Source: Sphingobium xenophagum NBRC 107872 (GTDB lineage Bacteria > Pseudomonadota > Alphaproteobacteria > Sphingomonadales > Sphingomonadaceae). Taken from it: 50,214 nucleotides of DNA. The stretch covers positions 1-50,214 of the forward strand of contig NZ_BARE01000020.1 in NCBI RefSeq assembly GCF_000367345.1, read 5' to 3'. The notes beneath the pieces were generated by a model. That model was not told the DNA's origin and did not search any database. It worked only from the letters and a program-made list of their open reading frames with translations. Both the position numbers and the translations under genes were made by a program. Shown here piece by piece: positions 42,914 to 50,214 of this stretch (positions within the stretch are counted from its first letter, which is position 1; the number at the start of each line of letters is the position of its first letter).

Positions 42914-45526
42914 ATGACACGGTTATCGGCGCTTAAACTCTCACTGATCCTCGCATCGTCCTGGTCCGCCTGCGCCATCGCGCAAGACGCGCCACAGGAA
43001 CCACAGGTTGACGAAGGCGCAGCGATCATCGTCACCGGCACCCGCGCCGTCGGCATGCAGGCCGCAGACAGCGCCGCACCGATCCAGGTGCTCAGCCAGG
43101 ACGCCATCGCCCATGTCGGCCAGCCGAACCTCAACCAGGTGCTGACCCAGATCGTACCAAGCTTCACGGCCCAGACGCAGGGCACCGACCTTTCCAGCTT
43201 CTCGCTGTCGGCCCGTCTGCGCGGTCTCAGCCCCAACCACACGCTGGTGCTGGTCAACGGCAAGCGCCGCCACGGCAATGGCATCCTTCAGGTGCTCGGC
43301 GCCTTCTCCGGCTCGGCCGCGCCCAGCATTGATCTTATTCCGCCAGACTCGGTCGAACGCGTCGAAGTGCTGCAGGAAGGCGCCGCCGCCGTGTATGGCA
43401 CGGACGCCATTGCAGGCGTCATCAACTTCATTCTGAAGGATGATCCAGAGGGCGGCTCGATCAAGCTGACCGGCGGTCAGCATTATGACAGCGAAGGCGA
43501 ACTTTTCTCCGTTTCCGGCAATTATGGCGTCCGGCTTGGCGAGGACGGCTATATCAACCTGTCCCTGTTCCATCGCCGCCAGGACTATACCACGCTCGGC
43601 GAAGGCCAGGTGCAGGTGACGAAGCTGGATGGCACGCTTCAGCCCAATGCCCCTGCCCAATGGTCGAACCTTACCGGCGATGCGCTGGCCGGGATCAATG
43701 GCGGCCAGCCCAAGACCGAACTCAACCTGCTCTTCTACAATGCCGGTTATGATTTCGGCGGCGTGGAAGTCTATAGCTTCGGCAGCCTCGCCCGCCGCGA
43801 AGGCTGGGCCAAGCAGGGCTACCGCCATCCCAAGCGCATCTGCTACGAATCCGGCAATCTGGGTGGCGGCGTCACGCCCGCAGCCTACAATCCCAATATC
43901 TGCTACAGCAATACCGGCACTGTGGGCATGGTCCCGCTCCAGCATGTGATCGAGGATGAATATAGCTTCACTGTCGGCGCGCGCGGCGAAACGGCAGGCT
44001 GGAACTATGACCTGAGCACCACCTACGGCAATCAGAAGAACGACATCTGGACCGAGAAGTCCGCCCATCGCGAAGTGTGGCAGGAAAGCTATGCCGCGTC
44101 GCTATTGGGCGTCGGCGTCCCCAACACGCCTGACAAGGCCTATGACGGCGGCTTCCGCCTCAGCCAGACCACAGTGACCGCCGACATCCGCAAGGAATTC
44201 GACATAGGCATGGCCACTCCGCTGACCTTCGCGTTCGGCGGCGAATATCGCAAGGACACCTATGAGATCGTCCAGGGCGATTTCTATTCGACCTACAAGA
44301 CGGGGGTTCAGTCCTTCCCCGGCTACAAGTCGACCGACGCCGGGCGTTTCAAGCGCAGTTCGCGCGCGGGCTACCTGAACTTCATCGCCAACCCGGTCGA
44401 AGGCTGGAGCGTCGATCTGGCGGGCCGTTACGAAGATTATACCGATTTCGGCGATACGCTGATCGGCAAGATCACGACCCGCTATGATCTGTCCGATGCC
44501 TTTGCGGTCCGCGCCACGGCCAGCACCGGCTTCCGCGCACCGACACTGGCCGAACAGAAATATTCGACCATCAACGTGGGGCCAACCAGCGCCGTCGCCC
44601 AGCTTCCCGCTGGCACGCCCGCTGCCGCCCTGCTCGGCTTCGACTCGCTTGGCCCGGAAAAATCGAAGAACTTCTCGGCGGGCATCGTTCTGCGCCCCGT
44701 GCCCCGGCTGGCGATCACCGTCGATGCCTATCTTATCAAGATCAAGGACCGCATCGCCGCTACCGCATCGCGCAACGCCGTCCAGGGCGGCGTGATCCAG
44801 CCCGGCGCAGCAGCGATCTTCGACGCGCTGGCGGCCGCCGGCATCGTTCTCGATACCGCGCTCCAGACCGTTGGCGTGCAAAGCTTCACCAACGGCATCA
44901 ACACGGAGACCAAGGGCATCGACTTCTCCGCCAGCTATCCGGTCGCGCTTGGTTTCGGCACGCTCAACCTGTCGCTGAACGGCAATTACAACAAGACCAA
45001 GATCACCAAGAACAAGGTCGGCTATCCGCTGTTCAACGCCGCGTCGGAAAGCAATATCGAAGATACGACGCCCAAATATAAGGTCGGCTTCGGCGCCCTG
45101 CTGAAGGCTGACAAGCTGACCGTCAACCTGCGCGAAACCCTCTATGCCAAGCAGAGCGTGCTGGTCCGTCCGGGCGTTGGCAGCGGCGTGATCCCCGATG
45201 GCGGCTTCCTGATCGCCGACGGCGCGCTGATCAACGGCGTCAATGCGAACCAGCTCTATTTCAACGGCGTGGTGAAACGGGCAATCATCACCGACCTGGA
45301 AGTCGGCTATGATTTCACCGACAATGTCACCTTCTCGATCGGTGCGAACAATCTGTTCGACAAGATTCCCGAAGTGCCCAAGCTGGTGACCGGCACCGGG
45401 GTGGTCGTCAATCCCGGCGTGTCGCCCTACATCAACGGCTCCGGTTCCTATAACAGCCCCTATAACCACGGCGCCTATGGCACGTCGGGCGGCTATTATT
45501 ACGCCCGCATCGACTTCAAATTCTGA
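42914..45526 (+). CDS. Large TonB-dependent outer-membrane receptor
   Basis: The 870-residue protein has a signal peptide ending near AIAQ (residue 24), a TonB box (EGAAIIVTGTRA), the plug domain with NHTLVLVNGKRRHGN and VERVEVLQEGAAAVYGTDAIAGVINFI, and a long barrel with C-terminal YARIDFKF. It takes up an unknown large substrate; sphingomonads have dozens of such receptors for siderophores and plant or aromatic compounds. There is no substrate-specific gene next to it, apart from an exported RidA-like protein downstream. It has its own terminator at 45548-45584. Confidence 0.93.
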   Translation: MTRLSALKLSLILASSWSACAIAQDAPQEPQVDEGAAIIVTGTRAVGMQAADSAAPIQVLSQDAIAHVGQPNLNQVLTQIVPSFTAQTQGTDLSSFSLSARLRGLSPNHTLVLVNGKRRHGNGILQVLGAFSGSAAPSIDLIPPDSVERVEVLQEGAAAVYGTDAIAGVINFILKDDPEGGSIKLTGGQHYDSEGELFSVSGNYGVRLGEDGYINLSLFHRRQDYTTLGEGQVQVTKLDGTLQPNAPAQWSNLTGDALAGINGGQPKTELNLLFYNAGYDFGGVEVYSFGSLARREGWAKQGYRHPKRICYESGNLGGGVTPAAYNPNICYSNTGTVGMVPLQHVIEDEYSFTVGARGETAGWNYDLSTTYGNQKNDIWTEKSAHREVWQESYAASLLGVGVPNTPDKAYDGGFRLSQTTVTADIRKEFDIGMATPLTFAFGGEYRKDTYEIVQGDFYSTYKTGVQSFPGYKSTDAGRFKRSSRAGYLNFIANPVEGWSVDLAGRYEDYTDFGDTLIGKITTRYDLSDAFAVRATASTGFRAPTLAEQKYSTINVGPTSAVAQLPAGTPAAALLGFDSLGPEKSKNFSAGIVLRPVPRLAITVDAYLIKIKDRIAATASRNAVQGGVIQPGAAAIFDALAAAGIVLDTALQTVGVQSFTNGINTETKGIDFSASYPVALGFGTLNLSLNGNYNKTKITKNKVGYPLFNAASESNIEDTTPKYKVGFGALLKADKLTVNLRETLYAKQSVLVRPGVGSGVIPDGGFLIADGALINGVNANQLYFNGVVKRAIITDLEVGYDFTDNVTFSIGANNLFDKIPEVPKLVTGTGVVVNPGVSPYINGSGSYNSPYNHGAYGTSGGYYYARIDFKF

Positions 45527-45547
45527 TCGACCGTTAAATCATGTCAT

Positions 45548-45584
45548 AAAGGAAGGGCCGGTTCGGAAACGCACCGGCCCTTTT
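45548..45584 (+). terminator. Intrinsic terminator of the TonB-dependent receptor gene
   Basis: GGGCCGGT (45555-45562) pairs with ACCGGCCC (45573-45580) and is followed by TTTT. Flanking AAAGGAA/TTTTCC extends the stem. It lies 22 nt after the receptor stop codon. Confidence 0.9.
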
Positions 45585-45605
45585 CCGTCCGACAGGGGTC
45601 CGTCC

Positions 45606-46028
45606 ATGCAGCCATTCGCCCTCCTCGCCGCGCTCGGCCTGACCATCGCAGCACCAGCCATGGCGCAGCAGGCGATGCCCGCGGCTCTGCCCTTTTCTCC
45701 TGCCGTCCGCGTCGGCGACACGCTCTATCTGTCCGGCCAGATCGGGCAGGTGCCGCCGGGCATGGACCCACACGGGGAGGGGTTTGACGCCGCCGTCAAA
45801 GCGGCAATGGATTCGATCGGCAGGATATTGGCCGACAACGGCCTCGACTTTGGCCAAGTCGTCAAATGCACGGTGATGCTAGATGACATGGCGGACTGGC
45901 CCCGCTTCAACGCGGCCTATCTCCCCTATTTCAAGGGCAAGCGCCTGCCCGCGCGCAGCGCCTTTGGCGCCGATGGCCTGGCGCTGGGCGCGCCGCTGGA
46001 AGTAGAATGTATCGCCGCGTTCAAATAG
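45606..46028 (+). CDS. Exported RidA/YjgF family protein
   Basis: The 140-residue product has a signal peptide ([21 protein letters not shown]) followed by a complete RidA domain, with [23 protein letters not shown], where the Arg and Glu match catalytic residues of imine deaminases. Classical RidA hydrolyses reactive enamines in the cytoplasm; the signal here predicts a periplasmic enzyme, so its substrate is probably different. It follows the TonB receptor after a terminator and is convergent with the Trm112-like gene (eight-nt overlap). Confidence 0.88.
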   Translation: MQPFALLAALGLTIAAPAMAQQAMPAALPFSPAVRVGDTLYLSGQIGQVPPGMDPHGEGFDAAVKAAMDSIGRILADNGLDFGQVVKCTVMLDDMADWPRFNAAYLPYFKGKRLPARSAFGADGLALGAPLEVECIAAFK

Positions 46029-46233
46029 GGCTGGCTTCGCGCAGCAGCAGCACCGGCACGCCATCGCGCACCGGATAGGCCAGCCCCGCCGCGTCGGAGA
46101 CCAGCACCCCGCGCGCATCGTCCCAACGCAGCGGCGTGCGCGTCACCGGGCAGACCAGCTTGGCCATCAGCCACGGGTCGACCGGCGCGCCAGCACCTGC
46201 TCCGCTCATTGCTCCGGTCATTGCCCCGGTCAT
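46021..46233 (-). CDS. Trm112-like small protein
   Basis: The 70-residue product has the Trm112/UPF0434 pattern [15 protein letters not shown] ... [18 protein letters not shown]. Only one Cys of the zinc-binding type remains, as usual in alphaproteobacterial members. Its biochemical role here is unknown; eukaryotic Trm112 activates methyltransferases. The ATG at 46233 overlaps the stop of the LON-domain gene (ATGA), but in-frame ATGs at 46221 and 46209 are equally available because the start region is a 12-bp triple repeat. Confidence 0.85.
   Translation of the reverse strand: MTGAMTGAMSGAGAGAPVDPWLMAKLVCPVTRTPLRWDDARGVLVSDAAGLAYPVRDGVPVLLLREASPI
46198..46233 (-). repeat. Triple 12-bp repeat carrying three start codons
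   Basis: Three tandem units ATGACCGGGGCA, ATGACCGGAGCA and ATGAGCGGAGCA make up the first 12 codons of the Trm112-like gene. Each contains an in-frame ATG. Confidence 0.85.
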
Positions 46234-46844
46234 TGCATCGTCGCGCCGCCATCGCGCTCGATCCGGCCGAAAATCTGCATTAGCTGGATGATCCGTTCCG
46301 ACCGTTCGCCCAGCGTGTCCGCTTCCAGCAGCGTCTGCTTGGCCGCCGCGTCGAATGGCGCGATCTGGGCGATGCCATTGACCAGCGCCATATCATCGAG
46401 CCGCGACACCGCCGTCCAGTCGACGACATAGCCCAGCGCATCGGCAAAACGGCGCGATTCCTGCTCCAGCGCCGCCCGTTCTACCGCATGCAGCACCTCA
46501 TCCTCCTGCGGCGCCTGCATCACATCGGCCTCGATCTGGCGGAACTGCGTCGTTACCGGCAATTCGCGCACTACCTTGAACCGCGCCAGCCCGGTCAGGA
46601 TGATGTTGAACCGCCCATCGTCCAGCGCCTCGATATGGCTGACATGGCCCAGGCAACCCATGTCGAACAGCTGCGGCACCGGCCCGTCGCCACGCGGCTG
46701 GATCATGCCGATCCGCCGGTCCCGCGCCATCGTGTCCTGGATCAGCGCGCGGTATCGCGGCTCGAAAATATGCAGCGGCAAATCCATGCCGGGCAGCAGC
46801 AGCGCGCCGGACAGCGGGAATATCGAGACGCGGGCAAGAGGCAC
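46230..46844 (-). CDS. LON peptidase substrate-binding domain protein
   Basis: The 204-residue protein consists of only the LON N-terminal substrate-binding domain: [31 protein letters not shown] near the start, then [27 protein letters not shown]. No ATPase or protease domain follows. Such stand-alone proteins may bind misfolded proteins or serve as adaptors. It sits between the CnoX-like and Trm112-like genes in a minus-strand operon (gap of 11 nt to the former). Confidence 0.93.
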   Translation of the reverse strand: MPLARVSIFPLSGALLLPGMDLPLHIFEPRYRALIQDTMARDRRIGMIQPRGDGPVPQLFDMGCLGHVSHIEALDDGRFNIILTGLARFKVVRELPVTTQFRQIEADVMQAPQEDEVLHAVERAALEQESRRFADALGYVVDWTAVSRLDDMALVNGIAQIAPFDAAAKQTLLEADTLGERSERIIQLMQIFGRIERDGGATMQ

Positions 46845-46855
46845 CGGCCGGGCCG

Positions 46856-47767
46856 TCAGGCGAACAATATCTGCGACAGCTTGCGACGCTGCGCCGATAC
46901 CCAGGGATCTTCCAGCCCGACCGCCTCGAACAGGGTCAGCAATTGCGTCCGCGCCGCGCTGTCATTCCACGCCCGGTCGCGCCGGACAATCTCCAGCAGC
47001 GCCTCTGCCGCGCCATCCCGGTCGCCATTGGCCATCAGCCCGCCCGCCAGCTCGAACCGTGCCTCATGATCGTCCGGGTCGGCTGCGACCTTCGCCTCCA
47101 GCCCCGACAGGTCAGCCACCGGCTTGGCGTCACGCGCCAGGGCAATCGCCGCGCGCGCGCGATCCACCGCCTGATCCTTGGCCGCATCGGCGGGCAGCGC
47201 GTCCAGCACCGCGTCCGCCTCGTCCAGCTGCCCCATCGCCACCAGCGCCCGCGCCTGGCCCGACGCCACATCAGCATGGCCGGGCACCATGTCGGCAATC
47301 TGGGCAAAGATCGACAGGGCGCGCTCGGCATCGCCCGCGGCCAGCGTTTCCTCGGCCATTGCGATCAACGGCGCGATTTCCAGTTCCTGCGCCTTTTCCT
47401 CCGATTCGATCGGCAACTGGCCCAGCAACTGGTCGAGATATTGTTTGAGCTGCCCTTCGGTCCGCGCCTGGGACAGGTCGGCGACCGGCTGGCCCTGGAA
47501 CACGGCATAGACGGTCGGGATCGACTGGACCCGGAACTGGCTGGCGATAAAGCCATTTTCGTCGACGTTCACCTTGACCAGCTTGACGCCCTTGGCCGCA
47601 TAGTCGGCGCATACCTTCTCGATGATCGGCGTCAGCTGCTTGCACGGACCGCACCATTCGGCCCAGAAATCCACGATCACCAACTGCGTGCGCGAAGGCT
47701 CCACCACGTCGCGGCGAAACGCCTCCACGGCCAGCTTGTCGGCCTCGCTCATTCCCAGGGTCGCCAC
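46856..47767 (-). CDS. CnoX-like thioredoxin/tetratricopeptide co-chaperone
   Basis: The protein (303 residues from GTG 47767) has an N-terminal thioredoxin domain with active WCGPC (near residue 40) and a C-terminal region of TPR-like helical repeats. E. coli CnoX (YbbN), which binds GroEL and protects proteins from oxidation, has lost the first Cys; here both are kept, so it may also have reductase activity. The start is taken at GTG 47767 because AGGAG lies eight nt upstream; GTG 47785 and ATG 47734 are alternatives. It heads the operon with the LON-domain and Trm112-like genes. Confidence 0.9.
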   Translation of the reverse strand: MATLGMSEADKLAVEAFRRDVVEPSRTQLVIVDFWAEWCGPCKQLTPIIEKVCADYAAKGVKLVKVNVDENGFIASQFRVQSIPTVYAVFQGQPVADLSQARTEGQLKQYLDQLLGQLPIESEEKAQELEIAPLIAMAEETLAAGDAERALSIFAQIADMVPGHADVASGQARALVAMGQLDEADAVLDALPADAAKDQAVDRARAAIALARDAKPVADLSGLEAKVAADPDDHEARFELAGGLMANGDRDGAAEALLEIVRRDRAWNDSAARTQLLTLFEAVGLEDPWVSAQRRKLSQILFA

Positions 47768-47948
47768 GCTTTCATCTCCTGCCACTGCGGTACGTCGCCG
47801 CCTCCATAGCCCGCAATATGGGTAGCGTCACCCTCCCCGCAAGGCAGGACATACGCGCGCTGCAACAAACTCGCCCGCTCCTCTGCCCGGACGCCCAACG
47901 CCAGTATTCTATGGGTGGCCGGGTGGGGGAGCGGGCCGGTGCGGCAGC

Positions 47949-47974
47949 AAAAATGCGCTCTACCGCGCATTTTT
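47949..47974. terminator. Perfect bidirectional hairpin after mipA-like gene
   Basis: AAAAATGCGC-tctacc-GCGCATTTTT is a perfect 10-bp stem with A/T ends, working as an intrinsic terminator on either strand. It follows the MipA/OmpV stop (47986) by 11 nt on the minus strand. Confidence 0.85.
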
Positions 47975-47985
47975 CAAAAAACTTC

Positions 47986-48828
47986 TCAGAAAGTGTAGCC
48001 AACCCCGAGCGCGGCGAGAAACTGGTTCTTCGACCCGGCAATCGCCACCACGGGCGAATCGGCATAGCGGCCCAGCATCCGCGAATAGCCAACCGCGCCC
48101 ACGATCACCCATCCCTTGCGGATGTCGCCGGACAGGGAATAGCCCCCCGTCAGATTGGCGTTGACGCGCCGGAACCCGGAACCGCTGCCGCCGCGCGTAT
48201 AGACCGGCAGGCCGCTTGCCAGCGCGCCCGCTGGATCGACGTCGAAATAATAGCGGCCAAACTTCTTGCCGACATAATCGGCCGACAGGCCGATGCCCGC
48301 AAAGCTGCGGATCGACAGCGGCGTGAAATATTCGATCGCGGGGGTGACGATATAGCTTTCATGCGCGCCCGCGACATCCTTGGTCACCGCGACCCGCGCG
48401 CTCAGATTGTCATAGGCGCTGGTGATGATCCCGGTCTTGCCGATGCCGACATAGCCGCCGACCTCCACTGCGGTATCGCGCTTGCCCAGCGCTTCGACCG
48501 CGCTGTCCTTGATCTGCTTGCGGCTGGTCCGGTCCAGCCGGACGCCCACGGCCGGTCCCGCCTGAAAGTCGATGCCGCTGTCATCCCGGTTGGGAATGGC
48601 ATCGAAAAACAGCATGGGGCCACGGGTGAAGAAGGCATGATCCTTCACCTTGCCGCGCAATTGCGGGCCAACGATCAATCGGGAATCGTCGGACCCTTCA
48701 TAGCTGGGGACGGAAGCGACGCCCACGCCGATGGTCAGGCTGCTGTGATCCTCCGCCTCCTGCGCCAGCGCGGGCGCGGCGGCCATGAAAGGAAGGGTGA
48801 GGAGGAGGATGCGGGTAAGCTGGTTCAT
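47986..48828 (-). CDS. MipA/OmpV family outer-membrane protein
   Basis: The 280-residue protein has a signal peptide ending at ALAQ (near residue 23) and a beta-barrel body: SLTIGVGVASVPSYEGSDDSRLIVGPQLRG at the start and FLAALGVGYTF with terminal Phe. MipA in E. coli scaffolds murein synthesis and degradation; other family members are porin-like. ATG 48828 is used, with AGGGG five nt upstream; the longer frame to 48873 adds no signal. It is followed by its own terminator. Confidence 0.9.
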   Translation of the reverse strand: MNQLTRILLLTLPFMAAAPALAQEAEDHSSLTIGVGVASVPSYEGSDDSRLIVGPQLRGKVKDHAFFTRGPMLFFDAIPNRDDSGIDFQAGPAVGVRLDRTSRKQIKDSAVEALGKRDTAVEVGGYVGIGKTGIITSAYDNLSARVAVTKDVAGAHESYIVTPAIEYFTPLSIRSFAGIGLSADYVGKKFGRYYFDVDPAGALASGLPVYTRGGSGSGFRRVNANLTGGYSLSGDIRKGWVIVGAVGYSRMLGRYADSPVVAIAGSKNQFLAALGVGYTF

Positions 48829-48900
48829 AAGGCCCCTGTTCAGCCAATGGCGGTCGGCCACACAATGTTTCACGCCGGTTACAGGTTCCGCCGGATATGC

Positions 48901-49338
48901 CTACAGGAAATATTTGACCCGGATGTCCTGTTCCACCGGCGCGCCTGCGACCGCAAAACTGGCCGCTCGGAAACTGGGCGCGCCAAAGCGCAGCACCGGA
49001 TTGCGGGAAAAGCCGACCCCCTCGCGCGGGATGCCAGCGAATGTATCCAGCTTGCCATTGCCATTTTCGTCATGGACGATCGCGATGGCGTAATCGCCCG
49101 GCGTCACATTGCCGATCGTCACCGCCCCGCCCCTGGCCGCTACCGCAAAATGCCGCTTGTCGGGATCATCGCTGCAATCTGGGAAATAACGCGGCACCCG
49201 CGTCACGCACACCAATATCTGTCCTTTGGTCGATCGCAGCCCCTCCAGCGCCATGATGAGCGGCTGCGGCTGCCCCAGCGGCGCCGCGCCCAGCAGCAGC
49301 GGAACCAGCAACGTCAACCCACCGACCCGCCCCTTCAC
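48901..49338 (-). CDS. DUF2141 exported protein
   Basis: The 145-residue protein has a signal peptide (VKGRVGGLTLLVPLLLGAAP) and a DUF2141 domain with VTRVPRYFPDCSDD, GDYAIAIVHDENGNGKLDTF (an acidic, Ca-binding-like loop) and SRNPVLRFGAPSF. The function of the family is unknown. GTG 49338 overlaps the stop of the sterol-desaturase gene (GTGA), so the pair is translationally coupled and probably cooperates. Confidence 0.88.
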   Translation of the reverse strand: MKGRVGGLTLLVPLLLGAAPLGQPQPLIMALEGLRSTKGQILVCVTRVPRYFPDCSDDPDKRHFAVAARGGAVTIGNVTPGDYAIAIVHDENGNGKLDTFAGIPREGVGFSRNPVLRFGAPSFRAASFAVAGAPVEQDIRVKYFL

Positions 49339-50066
49339 GCGCGCGCCTTTGCCGTAAAATCGCCCAGCCCCCGATCCGTGCCGCACAATCGGTCCCAGAC
49401 CCGGAAATAGAGGCCGTAATTGCAGGCATAGAGGTCATGGTGCCGCTGATGATGGGTGGCGGTGATCAGCCAGCCGCCCAGCGGCCCGCGCACCATCCAG
49501 CGCGGAAACATCTCCCACCCCATATGATTGCTGACCCCCATGATCGTCATGATCGTCAGCACCGCCGCCAGCGCGCCGACATGGATCGGGATGATGAACA
49601 CCAGCGCCGGTATCACCACCGCCCCGGTCAGCGCTTCCCAGGGGTGAAAGCTCATCGCCGCCCAGGCCGTTGGCGGGCGGCTGGCATGATGCACCGCATG
49701 GGCGATGCGAAAGGGCTTGGGCCGGTGCATCCAGCGATGCGTCCAGTAAAACCATGTGTCATGTGCGGCCAGGTAAAGCAGTACCGACACGGGGAGGTAC
49801 CAGATCGGGAAGGCTGCGACATCGGTATAGATGCGCGTCCATCCGCGCGCCTGCCATCCCCATGCGACGATCCCGGCGGGGATGCCGTAAATCAGCGCGG
49901 ACAGCAGCGACCAGCCGATCTCCCGACGCATCTGCCGCTCCAGCCCGCGATACAGGCCCGGCTGCCGCACTCGCGTCGCCAGCGCAAAACCGCCGCTCGC
50001 CAGCAGATAGCGAACGCCGACAATGGCGCTCATCGCCAAAGCGGACCAGAAAATAGCTGCGACCAT
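49335..50066 (-). CDS. Sterol desaturase/fatty-acid hydroxylase family membrane protein
   Basis: The 243-residue integral membrane protein carries all the His boxes of the di-iron fatty-acid hydroxylase superfamily: HDTWFYWTHRWMH, HAVHH and HHQRHH, between four or so membrane segments. It should hydroxylate or desaturate a lipid, sterol-like or carotenoid substrate; which one is unknown. ATG 50066 is the natural start; the frame upstream to 50174 lies in a palindromic repeat. It is the first gene of a pair with DUF2141. Confidence 0.92.
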   Translation of the reverse strand: MVAAIFWSALAMSAIVGVRYLLASGGFALATRVRQPGLYRGLERQMRREIGWSLLSALIYGIPAGIVAWGWQARGWTRIYTDVAAFPIWYLPVSVLLYLAAHDTWFYWTHRWMHRPKPFRIAHAVHHASRPPTAWAAMSFHPWEALTGAVVIPALVFIIPIHVGALAAVLTIMTIMGVSNHMGWEMFPRWMVRGPLGGWLITATHHQRHHDLYACNYGLYFRVWDRLCGTDRGLGDFTAKARA

Positions 50067-50146
50067 CCAGCGCCTATAGCCCAAACAAATCCCGGCATCC
50101 CAACGAAAGCTGCAATCCCGCCTTTTTCTTCGCACCACTGTGACAT

Positions 50147-50214
50147 CCTCCCCTTGCAGGGGAGGTGGCAGCACGACGTGCTGACGGAGGGGTGTTACCC
50201 TATCGAGACGGCGA
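50147..50214. repeat. Second full copy of the palindromic repeat, at the window end
   Basis: It opens with CCTCCCCTTGCAGGGGAGG (50147-50165), continues with a different second hairpin (CAGCAC/GTGCTG) and ends GGAGGGGTGTTACCCTATCG, parallel to the element at 11822-11880. It lies in the upstream region of the sterol-desaturase gene and may continue beyond the window. Confidence 0.8.

Overview
The window looks like chromosomal DNA of a Sphingomonadaceae alphaproteobacterium (Sphingobium/Sphingomonas type). The grounds are high GC, the pckA / chvI-chvG pairing, the rsmI-yraN-gshB order, an argH-lptM-lysA operon, several TonB-dependent receptors, and many short palindromic intergenic repeats of the kind common in sphingomonads. 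I see no tRNA, rRNA, CRISPR array, insertion sequence or prophage. The genus assignment is inference.

Layout. 0-7.5 kb: the 5' part of ferredoxin-NADP reductase, a small EF-hand-like protein, PEP carboxykinase divergent from the ChvI/ChvG two-component system, then a solitary solute-binding lipoprotein and a DUF4112 protein. 7.5-17.5 kb: RNase T2, nadC-nadA, DUF4230, an MBL-fold hydrolase, xerC, DedA, gshB, yraN, rsmI and an LpoA-like lipoprotein. 17.5-22.6 kb: a cobalamin uptake locus (btuD, btuC, btuF, and btuB under a cobalamin riboswitch). 22.6-30.2 kb: a soluble NAD-dependent molybdenum formate dehydrogenase operon (fdsGBAD-fdhD) with a LysR regulator and mobA. 30.2-35.2 kb: a tripartite EmrAB/outer-membrane efflux system with a divergent TetR regulator. 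35.1-38.4 kb: an unrecognised cluster with a 46-residue strongly acidic peptide, a HEAT-like protein, a cupin-like HxH protein, a winged-helix regulator with a degenerate receiver, and a separate receiver/coiled-coil protein. 38.4-42.7 kb: siroheme synthase N-terminal part, lysA, lptM, argH and a TlpA-like thioredoxin lipoprotein. 42.7-50.2 kb: a large TonB-dependent receptor, an exported RidA, Trm112-like, LON-substrate-binding-domain and CnoX-like proteins, MipA/OmpV, DUF2141 and a sterol-desaturase-family membrane protein.

How the genes work together. The fds block is self-contained: three catalytic subunits, the delta subunit, the FdhD sulfurtransferase, MobA for the cofactor, and a regulator whose probable operator (GATAG-N7-CTATC) occurs both before fdsG and between fdsR and mobA. 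The btu block gives outer-membrane, periplasmic and inner-membrane steps of B12 import. The emr block is a self-regulated efflux system with matching operators at both divergent starts.

Most notable observations: (1) a paired-palindrome repeat sits in frame inside fdsB, between Cys ligands of its Fe-S cluster, and adds about 53 residues; (2) the 3' end of btuF carries 33-bp tandem repeats, each encoding a perfect hairpin; (3) the acidic peptide operon at 35.8-37.6 kb may be an undescribed peptide-modification system; (4) the operator layouts of the fds and emr loci are unusually readable.
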